Assembly (NCBI GenBank): GCA_916048095.2
Contig: OU696573.1
Location: 8,092,306-8,156,305, forward strand
Direction of reading: 5' to 3'
DNA: 64,000 nt
DNA from: Sacculina carcini
Taxonomy: Eukaryota; Arthropoda; Thecostraca; Sacculinidae
This document shows positions 11,190-24,398 of this stretch, piece by piece. The notes below the pieces were generated by a model. It made no database searches and was not told the origin of the DNA. It saw only the letters and a list, made by a program, of their open reading frames with translations. The stretch's first letter is position 1; the number at the start of each line of letters is the position of its first letter. The translations under genes and the position numbers were made by a program.

Positions 11190-11262
11190 TGTGTATGTGC
11201 GTGTGTGTGTGTGTTTGTGTGTGTGTTTGTGTGTGTGTGTGTTTGTGTGTGTGTTTTTTTGT
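11190..11262. repeat. TG-rich microsatellite with TTTG interruptions
   Basis: Imperfect TG tract ending in a T run. Confidence 0.9.
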
Positions 11263-11741
11263 GTGCCTTACCTTGAAAGCAGAAATTCCCGACAACCGAC
11301 AGCCACTCGTCAACCTTAATGATTCCAAATACATACATGTATAGATGAGCTGTATGTCTGAACATAATGATGTACGCAAGGGCGGACTCAGATATTTTTA
11401 TTGCGGAGCTGTAGTGGTGTTTACAGCTGTCAACTTACCTTGTACCAAGACAAGGCACCTGAATTCTAACCTGATGGAAAATGGTTTGTGCATTCTGTCA
11501 GAGTAGAATTCGAAGGAGAAACTAAGGTAGCCACAAGCATACTAACGATTCTTCCACTCGGAATGGAGTGGAATGGAGTGGAGTGACAAGTGTTGAAAGC
11601 CACGTGGTGGTGTGTGAACGCATGATGAGTGAACTCAGCAGCCGGTGCTAACATCAGATATTTTGCCAGTCACATAGTCAATTATCTGCTATCGTTAACA
11701 GTTATCACCCGAAACCAGGTATTAGCATATTTTTCCAGACA

Positions 11742-11742
<1 letters not shown>

Positions 11743-11813
<71 letters not shown>
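11743..11813. repeat. (TG)n microsatellite
   Basis: About 35 pure TG units. Confidence 0.97.
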
Positions 11814-11814
<1 letters not shown>

Positions 11815-12055
11815 ATGAGTTATTTTGTTATATAGGATGTATTTGCCGAAGCTTAATGAATACAACAATCAACGTGGTGTTTCATGATGTTGTTAAATAT
11901 GTGAATTGCTCTAGCAGCTTCATTTCATAATAAAAATGCATTATTTTTAGCTTTTCGAGCAAATGTAAATGACAAGTATTTTGTGTGCAAATTAACAATG
12001 AACGATTATTGCAAGATGCAACACACTGCAACGCAAATCAATTATTTTGCCTAGT

Positions 12056-12916
12056 AGTCTCACCTCACTAGTCATTGTAGTCACTAGAAATCTCACCTCA
12101 CTAGTCATTGTAGTCACTAGTAATCTCACCTCACTAGTCATTGTAGTCACTAGTAGTCTCACCTCACTAGTAATTGTAGTCACTAGTAATTTCACCTCAC
12201 TAGCAATTGTAGTCACTAGTAATCTCACCTCACTAGTAATTGTAGTCACTAGTAATCTCACCTCACTAGTAATTGTAGTCACTAGTAATCTCACCTCACT
12301 AGTTATTGTAGTCACTAGTAATCTCACCTCACTAGTAATTGTAGTCACTAGTAATCTCACCTCACTAGTAATTGTAGTCACTAGTAATCTCACCTCACTA
12401 GTAATTGTAGTCACTAGAAATCTCACCTCACTAGTAATTGTAGTCACTAGTAATTTCACCTCACTAGCAATTGTAGTCACTAGTAATCTCACCTCACTAG
12501 TAATTGTAGTCACTAGTAATCTCACCTCACTAGTAATTGTAGTCACTAGAAATCTCACCTCACTAGTAATTGTAGTCACTAGAAATCTCACCTCACTAGT
12601 AATTGTAGTCACTAGTAATCTCACCTCACTAGTTATTGTAGTCACTAGTAATCTCACCTCACTAGTAATTGTTGTCACTAGTAATCTCACCTCACTAGTA
12701 ATTGTAGTCACTAGAAATCTCACCTCACTAGTAATTGTAGTCACTAGTAATTTCACCTCACTAGTAATTGTAGTCACTAGTAATCTCACCTCACTAGTAA
12801 TTGTAGTCACTAGAAATCTCACCTCACTAGTAATTGTAGTCACTAATAATCTCACCTCACTAGTCATTGTAGTCACTAGTAGTCTCACCTCACTAGTAAT
12901 TGTAGTCACTAGTAAT
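12056..12916. repeat. 33-bp minisatellite, about 26 units
   Basis: The unit reads TCTCACCTCACTAGT then NATTGTAGTCACTAGNAA. Each unit has two ACTAG cores. Because 33 is a multiple of three and the unit has no stops in one frame per strand, both strands stay open: an 11-residue NLTSLVIVVTS repeat on plus and TTITSEVRLLV on minus. Variant units (TTTCACC, AGAAA, AGCAATT, TTATTG) recur in groups. One five-unit variant pattern recurs about nine units later, which indicates block duplication. A hAT element ends the array. Confidence 0.95.
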
Positions 12917-13574
12917 TAGGGCTGTAAAAAGTTAATAAAGTTACTTTTTCACCTAAAAGTCACTTTTTCTTAAGCTACCTAAAACTGAACGAAAACGTTG
13001 TATACGATGATTATTAAAAATGATATTAGGTTACCAAAAGTGACATTTTCATCGTTAGGTTACATTTTTTGTTTTTGGGTGACTTTTTATCGTCGGGCTA
13101 CCTGTTGTTATTTGTCTTTTTTTAGGTGACTTTACTATGGAATTTGGTAAATTTTGCAGATGAGAGGCACAAAAACGGTATAAGTCAGTATAAAATGGGA
13201 AAAGAGATCGAAAATCAGGTCTGAAAATCAAGAAATGTCAAAAAGTCTGCTGTTAAGATTTAACCATTGATATTCAGCTTAACATCTGTACTACTTGATA
13301 TTTTTACGTTTTTGGGTATGCAGGATATTGACATTTAATTTTAGGAAATGTCCACGAACCGGAGGATGTCACGAGATGTTTGAAGAGTGGGATAGTACGA
13401 GGTGTAAGCTCTCTGTACCCCATACTGAACTGTAGCACCTGACAGTACGCATTTAATTGCACAGGAAGTAGCACGCGATTTTCAGGGCGTGATATAGCGC
13501 CACTCTCACACGTCTGAGCTCAAGTGATGAAACAGTGCCCCCTTCTAATTTTAGTCACTAGTTATCTCAGCCCA
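12917..13574. mobile_element. hAT-N element (TAGGGCTGT family), copy A, internally deleted
   Basis: It begins TAGGGCTGTAAAAAGTTAAT and parallels copies B and C up to about 13537. There it jumps to AGTCACTAGTTATCTCAGCCCA, ending at 13574. The flanks are CTAGTAAT (12909-12916) and GTAGTAAT (13575-13582), 7 of 8 identical, so both ends are fixed despite the damaged right terminus. The last segment before the right end resembles the adjacent minisatellite unit. No transposase is encoded. Confidence 0.8.
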
Positions 13575-13582
13575 GTAGTAAT

Positions 13583-14098
13583 AGTTCTAATGCTAACGAC
13601 AGTTGCATTAGCTTTTTAAAATACAGTCGAATTGAGGTGATTGGGCCTTGTACGAGACAATTTGAGAAGCAACGAGTAAATTCATCAATATGATCAAGCA
13701 ATTTCTAGAGCGCTCGCTACCTCTGAAAGGCGCTATTGCAGCGTCTCGTAAATGCACATATGGATCAGCACAGAGGATATTTTATTCTGCTCAAGACTTG
13801 TATTGTGTCGTAGTCATGGAAACGTCGATAATTCTCCGGCCTCATGACGACAAATTAGTTGATCATCGTCTCGCAGCCACAGTCTCACATCCCCATTCCC
13901 CAATTCCCCACTGCACACAACCGCACATAGTCGACAGTATTTGTCTGCTACCGAACGCCGTTGTCATGGCGACCGACGCGAGCACGTGCTCACCTCTGAC
14001 CTGCCCGCACCACGCTCACCGCTTGAGCAAGCCCTGCTCGCTGCTCTCTTCATCTACTCGTTTCAACATTTGCATCTTGCGTTTCTGTGCGTATGTGT
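13583..14098. other. Intergenic DNA, no gene recognised
   Basis: A frame from 13690 stays open into the TG array but resembles no known protein. Confidence 0.5.
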
Positions 14099-14100
14099 GC

Positions 14101-14175
<75 letters not shown>

Positions 14176-14176
14176 G
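14099..14176. repeat. (TG)n microsatellite
   Basis: About 37 TG units, bounded by GTATG and CGGTGGG. Confidence 0.97.
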
Positions 14177-14291
14177 GTGGGTGTGAGGGAGTGAGCGTGT
14201 GCACGTGTCGTGATGCGCGCTGTAGAATGTAGGTCAGTGAGCGAGTATGAACGCTTCACCCGCATTCCTGCTGTCTGAATGTCAATACACC

Positions 14292-14783
<492 letters not shown>

Positions 14784-14902
14784 TACGTGACTGCCGTATA
14801 GCAAAGCCAAAGTGAATCTTGCAGCCAGCAGCGCAGTTGCATGCGAGGTCAATGCCACATGACGCTGTATAATGCCAATGTATTGTGCTGGTATTTCTAC
14901 GC

Positions 14903-15187
14903 CAGTGTTTCTCAACGTGGACCATATGGTCCCCTTTGGGGGCGATGAGATTCTTTAGGGTTTATAAGACCAAATTTATACAATGGAGGGCCACCATATT
15001 CAATTAGGGGCTGCGAAAGACTTATGTTAAATCAATGTATTCCTATATCTAATTAGTATCGATGTTGTTCATTACAATCGTACAGGGCCACAAGGACTTC
15101 TAGGGAGGCCAAGCACTATTTCTGGGGAGCACGAGAACTCTCATTGTGTTGTAGGGGGCATGACAAGGATAAGGTCGAGGAATACTG
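14903..15187. mobile_element. hAT MITE with 7/8 TSD
   Basis: Left end CAGTGTTTCTCAACGTGG and right end AGGTCGAGGAATACTG are imperfect inverted repeats. The flanks are TTCTACGC (14895-14902) and CTCTACGC (15188-15195). At 285 bp it is non-coding. Confidence 0.85.
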
Positions 15188-15195
15188 CTCTACGC

Positions 15196-18140
15196 GACAC
15201 CATGAATTGAAGGCTAGGAAGATGGTAGGAGCTCCGGAGCTGAAGAGTTTTGTAGTTGGTGCTCAGGGAAAGTGTATTGGCGGTGAATTGTCTCACAATA
15301 GTCATTATCCAGAAAAACTTATGACAATAAAAATTTAATAATGCACAATGAAAACGCATTGTGAAATACATATTTATCCGTGAATTTATATATGTTTGAT
15401 TTTGTTTGGAATCCATCAACTAAAAATTGCATCATGCGTATGATGTGTGTATTATGAACATATTGAACAACGCCATTTGCATATTAATCAACACCATTTT
15501 AGGACAATTTGAGCACAAGCAGTGGTGTTTTGGTTCATTCGCTCCACAGTATAAATATGGAGATTGAAGTCAGAGAAACTTCTTGAATCATAAAGTCGCT
15601 AAAGATTCACTTGATTGAGTATGAATTCAACCTAAAACTGATTAAATATTAGCTATCACAAGGGTAGTACATAATTGAGAAAATAAAATCTCGTCTAGAA
15701 TCTGCTAGTGTTTTTGTAGGTGTCCGCCCCAAGTGGCAGCCACTGTTGATATGTTTTTATCCACAGGATGTTTCCTTTGAATGATGTCATGATGTTTGTG
15801 ATGATGTCCAAGTGATAATTCCCTCTGATTTCAATTATGATTGAATGTATTAAGTAGAATGCATGCTCACTTGTTTTGCACGTCATTTTTCAGTGGTCCG
15901 ATTATCAACAATTCACGAATAACAACAATCCGATAACAGCAATATCATGAATTCTTTACCATACGTACACTGCATTTATAAACAACTCAACCAAACACCA
16001 TTGAAATAACTCCTGAAGTCGCCGTTCTTGAGGCCCCTGCTCATGCCACTGCTGACGCCGCCTCTGTCAATGTAAACCGCATTACTTGAAAGTTGCACGA
16101 CCTTGCATGCAATGCGCCAACGTTTGCTGCACCGTGCTAGTTGGCGTGTTTGCCGCCAGGGTGGAGCACCGTCGCCAGCCAGGCAACAGTGGCGATAGCA
16201 GCCAGACACTAGGGTAGGCGCGCTGTTCACAAGGCAAAATGGAATATTTTCTTACAGTGCTCGAAATTCCCGCGACATTAAATTAGGAGGAACGACTGAT
16301 CTAGCCGAATAACCTTGGAGAATATTATTACACGCACGAAGCTCTTCTTCCAATCACCAAGTTCCAATTTTCAGTGTAAATTAGAAAGATGAGGTTGCTC
16401 ATTTGGATAAGTGTGGTGAAATGTAGAATGTTGAGTGTGTGCCAGTCTTCATTTCAACCCGGCTACAAACATGTAATTTCGTGGCAAATTCACTCAGACA
16501 TCAAAAAGTAAATAAATGGAATTTGATTTGATTCGTCTCATAGGATTTATTCAATCAATATTGCATATGGTCTGATACACTTGCAGCAAAATCACTATAG
16601 ATACCACAGGAGAACGCCTATTTTGAGCCGAAAATATTAGTCGCTCAATAGCAAATACCATTCCAGCAAATGCCGACTCCTCTATTTAGAAGGCTGGGTA
16701 CGTCCTTGATTGCCAAGATCACATCTGCACCGGCACATCAGGTAATTTCCTTAAGATTGATATTTCTAATTTTCCAGTGTTTTGATACATGTTAATCCGA
16801 CAAATGAGGTGCAGTGACCCGGCAAGGGTGGAGCAGAGCGTTTGATTTTAAGAAGGCTTCGAAAGCAGTTGCCTCCACAAAAAACATATCATTTATGACC
16901 ATTGTACATGTATATGTACATGTAAGTGTATTGTACAGGTATATGTGGTGAAAATGCAAAGTTATCCAAGAAAGCCTACAAGAACACGGTACATACGAGT
17001 ATATTATCGGAAATGTGTTAGTTTTCCTGGATAGGCCTTCATTCATTCTGAAAATACTGATTTCCTTGAAGATAAAAAAGAATAGCTTCTTGTGAATATA
17101 CCCAAAGTTTTAGTGAAAGTTTCAATGTCATCAGAGCCTTCATATAGAACATTGCTGTTTCTGAAAAGCTGTTCAGAGAGGTAGAAAACTGATCCTGGAT
17201 CCTAGATTCTGAAAAGGGATATTCTAGGAGGATCTGAAAAACTTATCACTTTCTTTCTGAGTAGTAAATAATCGCTTGCTCTGAAAACTCAACTAAATTT
17301 GACCAGACCAGAGGTGCTTCATCGCGTACATGACTCACCAACATATCCTTTCGTGACATGACGTGAGTGTGTGTCTGACACCGCAGCGCATTAGTCAACG
17401 CCATCAAGATACTATCTAGGTGTGTCAGAGTGATCGAAATTCGTCATACACACACACATACAGGTGCAATGACAATTGCTGCTGTGCTCCGATAACACGG
17501 TGACAGATCAGGGAACAGGAAACCTTCGAGAAAAAAACGCCTTGGGAACTCAATATATGCATCCAAGCAGAATTACCTCAGGAATATGGCACTTTGATGG
17601 AAGCTACTCACATATAGATTAAATGTTGGTAATTATTGGCTTCCTCCTCCATGTCATCTATTGACGTCGCTTCTACATAGTGAGTAATTTTTCTTGTCAG
17701 AATACATCTATTGCGTCGTATGTAGAGATTCCAAGTCAACGCGTTTGCATTCAGAGATTTGTGACCACATTCTGATACAAAAACACCATAGACAGCCTTG
17801 TGGTGGCTGAATATCTCTTCTGCTTAGGCATCTGAATAAAACAACAGTCTTTTCATCAAGTTTCATGATAGAATTATTCATAATATTTTGCACAAGAAGT
17901 AGTCGATTCTGTTGCAATGTATGTAATTTTTAATTCTAATAGCATACTGTACTGTTAATATACTACTTGGACACATATTCAATCACATAATTAAACACTT
18001 ATACACACACACATATACGTTTGTATATACAATTAGTCAGTAAAACACGTCTTTCACGAATTTTGAATTGCATTAATTTATTCATTCCTCAAGATTGTAA
18101 TGTAGGGATAGCGATAACAGTATTTTAAGACTTTCCCATT
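15196..18140. other. ~2.9 kb AT-rich intergenic DNA, no gene recognised
   Basis: Only short frames, none resembling a known domain. There is a small CA stretch near 17450. I see no TIR pairs or tandem arrays. Confidence 0.5.
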
Positions 18141-18185
18141 GTTTGATTTTAACATGGTTATGTGACAGATATACTGTAATTACAC

Positions 18186-18259
18186 GTGTGTGTGTGTGTG
18201 CGTGTCTGTGTGTGTGTGTGTGTAAGTGTAAGTGTGTGTGCGTGTGTGTGTGTGTGTGT
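18186..18259. repeat. Interrupted TG microsatellite
   Basis: TG tract broken by CGTGTC and TAAGTGTAAG. Confidence 0.9.
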
Positions 18260-18599
18260 CGTGCACTTGGTGTATGGCAAACTACGCATCTCCAAATCCA
18301 TAATCATTTCATCTTTCAATTCGATCTCCCATACAAACGTTGTGATGACCAAAGTAGGCGCTTTGAACTTGAACTTGAGGTGCCGAGTGGAAGGCAAACT
18401 TAATACATAAGCAATGCTATGAAAGTCGCTTCGTTTGATCACACGCTTGTAGTTGAGGCTGGGATGGAAGAGCATCAAAGTCATCTAAACGTTTAACAGA
18501 ACGAGTGTACTGCGACTGTCAGCATGCGATCAATTCAAAGTTTGTCAGTGAAAATGAGCGACGCGCAATCAACGCCCATGTGAATGACCCACTTGTAAA

Positions 18600-19040
18600 C
18601 ACTTGAGAAAGCAGGAGTGATTCGCACATCACGGCCATCACATCAAGTCGTCACCACATCAGCACATCACACTGGCGCATGACGTGGGGCTCAATTACGC
18701 AGTTGTGTCGGACGAACCCCTGCTGCTTCCGGCAGCTCCCCTCGTCAGCGCCGCTGGGATTTGCACAGGGGCTCTCCCGCACTCAGCGCAGCAGACAGGC
18801 GGGGAGAACAGAACCGCTAGCTGTCTGGCTCGCTGCTGCTTCTGATTGCCACCAGGGGGCGCTGGTGCATCCGACGCGCCGCGCCTCGACCCACGTGTTC
18901 GGGTGCCACGTGGCCAGACTCACACAGGCGAGGTCGTTCACCCCTGGTGGTTGTGCAATGGTGAGAGTTCAGTCGACAGCACCTGGCGCCACCAATATGG
19001 ATGCCACCAGGTAGCACACACTCCACCACACAGTGGCTAG
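18600..19040. other. GC- and CpG-richer segment
   Basis: Visibly richer in G, C and CpG than its surroundings. It could be a promoter-proximal or conserved regulatory piece, but no TATA box, start or exon can be assigned. Confidence 0.3.
18849..18865 (+). promoter_or_regulatory. CTCF-like motif
   Basis: CCACCAGGGGGCGCTGG matches the CTCF core consensus CCASYAGRKGGCRS known from vertebrates and broadly kept in bilaterians. It lies inside the GC-richer block. A single match cannot prove binding. Confidence 0.4.
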
Positions 19041-19977
19041 GTATCACCGTCACACAAACGTTGCTCACAAATCGACATTTACACGCGCATAAGTGCATAA
19101 GTGGTCGACGTGTTTTTGGTGTTATTATCACACAATGAGACGACTCAATGCGTTAATGTGTTAATCAATGTGGGTGAGAAGCATGAACACAGTGTTGAGA
19201 ACAGCCGAAGCCGACTGTAGTGTTGACGCACTATACTGACGAGTTCAACACATGCCAATAAATATGAATGAATTGATTGCGATTTTCATAATTAAATAAC
19301 CCTTTTTTGATCAACGTTTCACGTTGATCACATATTGTTAACCTATAAACATTCATTGGTGTGTATTTGCTGCTTGATCTTGGTCACATTCCTGGTTCAC
19401 TCCCCAAGTACATGTGCCGAATCTCGAGCCATTCCTCTTTCCTCTTCTTCATTCGTATCAGCCTATAGGTCCGATTAAACCGCTATGATATTCACTGGCA
19501 GACGCACACCACTGTTCTATCTAGCGAATAGAGAGAGGGATAGGGGATATTAGGAAAAAGGTGGGTGGTCGCAAACAGCCGCCCACAAGTGTAGTTAAAA
19601 GGCAGCTAATACGTTCCTCTTTTGACCTCAAAATTTTCCATAAGGCCCACACCATTCACCATTGAACTCACTCAGGGGATCATGCACTCATAATTTGGTC
19701 CTGATTTTCGCACAGATAGGTCCACTATGACACGACCTGCATAGCTAGCACAATGCATGAGAAATGTTTCTTCTTCCAAATGTGAAAGCGCAAATAAATT
19801 ACGGCAGTAAGTGACGCCGGCGAAATTCGCACAGATTATATCGTCACATATAAGACCGTCACGAACGAAATGCACGCTGAAATTCGGCGTAGTTTACACG
19901 CCACAATGACGCACTTCACTGCGTAGATCAAGTGGTGTGAAACGCGACACGACACGAATTCTCCACTGCCGCTAGTC

Positions 19978-20829
19978 CAGTGGTTCTCAAACAACTGTCA
20001 TGACAAGAAGTTTGGGGAGCTATGGTGGGCTGTGACAAATGATATATTTACATATAATGTTGCATGTCTGCAGGGGAAAACTCCCGCTTCCCAAGTGATT
20101 GTCAACAGGGAGGCAAAATGAAGTGAAAAAGGTTGGGATCCCCTGGCGCCGGTGGTTTTGTGAGTGCCAAGTCGGTCGGCAGTTCGTATAATCAACGCAG
20201 TATCGCCATATTCTACGTCAATCAGTCGCGTTCGTCGTTACATGCGTTGCTTAATTGCGTTGTGTTTTCATCAGCACGATTAATTTCAGCTAGCTAATGC
20301 TAAAAGATGGTCTTGTACTGGCAGTAGCCGGAGTTTTTTTGGGCGTTGAATTTAGAATTGTTCACGTCATCCTCATTCACTAATAATTTGTCATAAGCTT
20401 AAAAGAGAACCCTAAATTTATAGTTTACATTACTTAGTGTTGTTGGAAACTTTCACTTCACATCTCTGCTATTACAGCAATTTTGCATTGATTGATATCA
20501 ATTGATCATCGATTTATATCACTCAATTCGATTGTGGGCGACTAAAGTTGTCGTTTTCGAAAAGGTCCCGTTATGAAAACAACATTGCGACCAAGAGTCA
20601 TTGAGTGAATAAATAGTGTGTCTTTTGATTTTTATCCGGTTCTTGCGTGACAATTAAGCACTGATAAATCTAATAAATTCAATTGTTCCACTAAATTAAA
20701 TGTATTAAACGGTCGCTAGAAACAAAAATAAATCGACTGAAAGAATCACGCATCTGTCCTTCTGTCCAGCCTTCAATTCCCCACTTGACAACCACCAATA
20801 GGGAATTACCCGCAGGCTACGCACCACTG
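19978..20829. mobile_element. hAT-like element with nested hAT-type terminus
   Basis: Left end CAGTGGTTCTCAAAC and right end GCACCACTG. The flanks CGCTAGTC and TCCTAGAC share five of eight bases. A second hAT-type right terminus (GGTTGGGATCCCCTGG) near 20147 suggests either a shorter element of ~170 bp or a nested one. No transposase was found. Confidence 0.4.
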
Positions 20830-20906
20830 TCCTAGACGAAACTGAGCAGAGCATTGTTCGGTGATCACTGCACCACATCCGCATTGCTCACTGCACTCAA
20901 CACACC

Positions 20907-20914
20907 TGTCTGAC

Positions 20915-20974
<60 letters not shown>
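20907..20974. repeat. (CTGT)n microsatellite
   Basis: About 16 CTGT units. Confidence 0.97.
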
Positions 20975-20976
<2 letters not shown>

Positions 20977-21024
20977 CCCATCCGTCTCATTGCAATCAGA
21001 ATTTCTGCAAGAGAAAATATGTGA

Positions 21025-21159
<135 letters not shown>

Positions 21160-21769
21160 TTGAAGAGTGCATGCAAGCATGCGGACGAAGGCAAAGACAA
21201 GGTCACTTGGTCACTCAATACAGCCACATACCTGTCTTCAATCCAGTGGGTGGCTCTTGCCAATGCATGCATTTGAGAACGTACAGAAGTGCATGCAGGT
21301 GCAAGCAGGTGCTGCTGATATTGTCCAGTCTCCTTATGTATTACACCGACCATTTTCAGATGTATCAGTACACACGAGCATACAAACAACATACTAGATA
21401 ACATACAACATACAAGTGGTTTTCTTTCGATTCACCTGAAAACATCATGCTAAAAAATAGCCTCTTATCGCGAGAGCAACACTCATTGAAGATCCTTCAT
21501 AATTACAATCCTGCAATAACGAACGTTTGATAATCCAGCTGGAAAAATATGAAGATTTATAATCTGTACATTTTCCAGAAAAACATCGAGGTAGACATCA
21601 TAAAAGCGCACTGTATTGGTGGCAGGGGCGTGATCAATTGTTGGCGGTGATGCGCTGGCTGTATTGGTGGCAGAGTGGCTGCTTGAGCGATGTGATGGTA
21701 CAATCCACATCAACTCTGCCTGTTATAACTGGAGACGAAAGTTGACTCGCAGAAATTGTCGTAAAACTT

Positions 21770-21860
21770 GTGTGTATGTGTGTTTGTGTGTGTCTGTGTG
21801 TTTGTGTGTGTTTGTGTGTTTGTGTGTGTCTGTGTGTTTGTGTGTGTTTGTGTGTGTGTA
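21770..21860. repeat. TGTGTTTG-type compound repeat
   Basis: Alternating TGTGTGTC and TGTGTTTG units. A block of about 34 bp is itself duplicated. Confidence 0.9.
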
Positions 21861-22166
21861 TGCTTTCCGAACAAGTGAAAGTTACCTCGACTGTATGTCC
21901 ACTCACACGATACAGAACACACACCAGCACCAGGTAATTGGAAAAATGAAAACAGATGAGAAAAGAATGAGAAATTGTTCTCACCAAGTTTGCCGCAAGC
22001 TCAACTTGTTTCAGTTGTAAAGCTAATTAACCTTAAATTACCCCATTATAAAAAAAATAATGATACAACATCCATGTTGACATTTGAAGAAACTTTGAAT
22101 ACATGGTGCTAAGTGGATACTTGAAGGAATGTGAATATTTGTATCAACAACCTGTCTTACAAATTT

Positions 22167-22220
22167 AGGGACCCTTAATACCCTCAATACCCTTAATACC
22201 CTTAATACCCTTAATACCAA
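22167..22220. repeat. 9-bp minisatellite (CCCTTAATA)n
   Basis: About five to six copies of CCCTTAATA, the first units degenerate. Confidence 0.85.
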
Positions 22221-22310
22221 CCCTTGATACCTAACATCAAAATCCTAATATCAAAATCTTAGCGTTTCTTCTCTAAGCAGAAGCTTGTTTTCCTCTGGCA
22301 TTTGAAAGTG

Positions 22311-24185
22311 TATAACGACAACGAAAACAACACCAACGACAACAACGTGTATTTGCTATAGCGCCGGTAAAACACAAGCGCGAAAAACGATAAACGTCAA
22401 TTGTGGTAAAACGACAATTATAAAGAATAAGGGAGAAATCAGCAGATAAAAGAGCGTGAAGTCACAATAGAAACCAAAATGGGTAAATAGCAAGCACAAA
22501 CACAAATAGCACAGATCCAAAAATCAAGTGGTATGTTCAAACAATAAAGTCGACAGAGAATTTTTAAAGAGAACATACACAATAGAAAAAATAAAGCAGC
22601 AAGGAAGGAAAGGAAGCAGTAACTGTGCTCAAGACAGGGAAAATATGACAACGAGGAGAATTGAAACAATCATGAAACGGAGAAATAGTTTAAACAATAT
22701 CACAGAGAGGCGAAAGGAGAGAGAGAGAGTGAGAGACGGGATCAAACGAAATGTCAAAAAGGTGAAGGCGAAGCCGACGGCGGAATGACCAAAATGTAGA
22801 GACGCGGGTGATATGAGAGGGAAGAGAATTATACAAGCGAGGGGCGTAAAAGAAGAACGATTTAGAGGACCAGGAAGATTCGTTAGATGCACGAGGACAA
22901 GCGAGAGGAAGAAGGCGACGAGAAGAGTGTGAGTCAGTGGGAGACAGAATATTAGCAAGATAAGAAGGTTGGTGAGGATCATGCAGTAGCTTGTAAATGA
23001 GACAGCAAAGGCGAAGGCGAATGAATTCGTGGGATGATAGGAAGCCAGTGGAGTTGAAAAAGTAGGTGAGACGTGTGGCGAGAGAAGGTAGGGTGAAAGA
23101 CAAATCGACAAGATTGGTTGATCACACGCTGAAGGATTAAGAGATTAGAACGAGGAGCACAAAAGTAAAGCGAGTTGCAGTAGTCTAACCTGGGAAAAAT
23201 GAGAGTATGAACAAGAGTGATGGCGGAATTTTTATCAAGATATATGGTATACGTATAGGGTAGAGATAGCGCAGAATAAGACGACAAGTGCGAGCGACAG
23301 AAACGATATTGTCAAAGCAGGAGAGCGAAGAGACAAAGATAGAGCCTAGGTTGCGAACAGCAGTTGATATAGGAAATGGGAGAAGAGGAGGTGAGATACG
23401 GGGTGGATGGAGGACGATGAACTCAGACTTAGAAGTATTCAAGTACAGCTGCCGAGAGGCGGCCCATGATAAATTTCAGAAAGTATATCAGGGAGAATGG
23501 AGGAAGTATCAGGAGTGACAGGAATGAGGAATTGGATGTCATCGGCATAGATTTTGAAAGTGATGGAATGTTTTCGAAGAACGGGGCAAAGAGAAGACAT
23601 ATAAAGATTAAATAATAGTGGGCCAAGGACGGAACCTTGGGGAACACCAGATCGAAGAGGGAAGTGAGCAGAGGTAGAGGAATTGAAGTCAACTGAGTAA
23701 CTAAGACCAGTGAGGTAAGATTTCAGAAGAGAAAGGGCGGAAGAAGAGAGACCCAAACAGGAAAGATAACGAATAATAATAGGGTGACTGACAAGATAAA
23801 AAGCCGAGGACAGATCAAGTAAGACCAAGAGGACAGATTGACGGCAGGAGTTGAAAGGGTTTCATTACACAAGGAAATAAGTACAGATTCAGTAGAGTGA
23901 GCAGAGCGGAAACCAGATTGACACGGGTCAAGGAATTTAGAGATGTAAGGAGAGAGTTGCAATGAAATAGCGGATTCAAGGAGTTCGGAGGGAAGACTGA
24001 GGAGAGATATAGGACGGTAATTGGTGAGAGCAGTGGGATCAAGAGTAGTTTTTTTTAGAATGGGTCGAACAGTAGCATGTTTGTCTGGCAAGAAGGCACC
24101 ATGCAGAAAAGAAGAGTTGATAAGGTGGAGAAGGTAAGGCACAAGAGAAGGAAAAGTTGTATAAAGTTGAATGGTCTATAAAATG
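22311..24185 (-). pseudogene. LINE (Rex1/L2/CR1-like) reverse transcriptase, 5'-truncated and frameshifted
   Basis: On the minus strand the RT fingers-to-thumb order is clear. NYRPISLLS and QSGFRSAHSTESVL come first, then LDLSSAF (motif A), SGVPQGSVLGPLLF (motif B), an intact YADDIQF (motif C, near 23531-23551) and FPRLDYCNSLYF. A C-terminal tail follows, with HWLPI and NESSWSSKSFFFYAP. At least three frameshifts split it. It starts abruptly near 24185, next to a TA repeat, with no endonuclease, so it is 5'-truncated. The 3' end near 22311 has an AAC/GTT-rich tail. Fragments of the same family lie at 8500-9225 and probably 56815-57180. The catalytic residues are intact, but the frame is broken. 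Confidence 0.85.
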
Positions 24186-24215
24186 GTAAGCAAGTGGCTA
24201 AAAAGGTTTAACTAG

Positions 24216-24218
<3 letters not shown>

Positions 24219-24275
<57 letters not shown>
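24219..24275. repeat. (TA)n microsatellite
   Basis: About 28 TA units between the LINE 5' end and the Penelope-like element's 3' end. Confidence 0.97.
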
Positions 24276-24279
<4 letters not shown>

Positions 24280-24398
24280 GATTTGTTGAAATCAACAGCA
24301 ATCTGGGCACTGTTGTGCTGGTACGATAGCTTCTCTATGCTGCGCACGATTTTTCTGTGTTCAGGAGACAACACACTCAGTTGTTCACTGAAGTTTAT

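Noticed and set aside
9644-11365. 573-codon minus-strand frame rich in Ser-Leu-Thr-His
   Set aside because: It is the TGAG satellite read in one phase. Any stop-free tetranucleotide is open in all phases, and the flanks show no coding signal.
11378-11410. hAT-like start CAAGGGCGGACTCAGA
   Set aside because: No partner end or duplication was found downstream. It may be a solo fragment of MITE family 1.
11992-12919. 290- and 305-codon overlapping frames on opposite strands
   Set aside because: Both arise from the 33-bp minisatellite period. A fibrous or antifreeze-like protein was considered, but there is no signal peptide, no flanking exon and a hAT insertion at the end.
18158-18484. 108-codon minus-strand frame ending in a TG tract
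   Set aside because: No domain is recognisable and the C-terminal third is microsatellite. The opposite strand is equally open.
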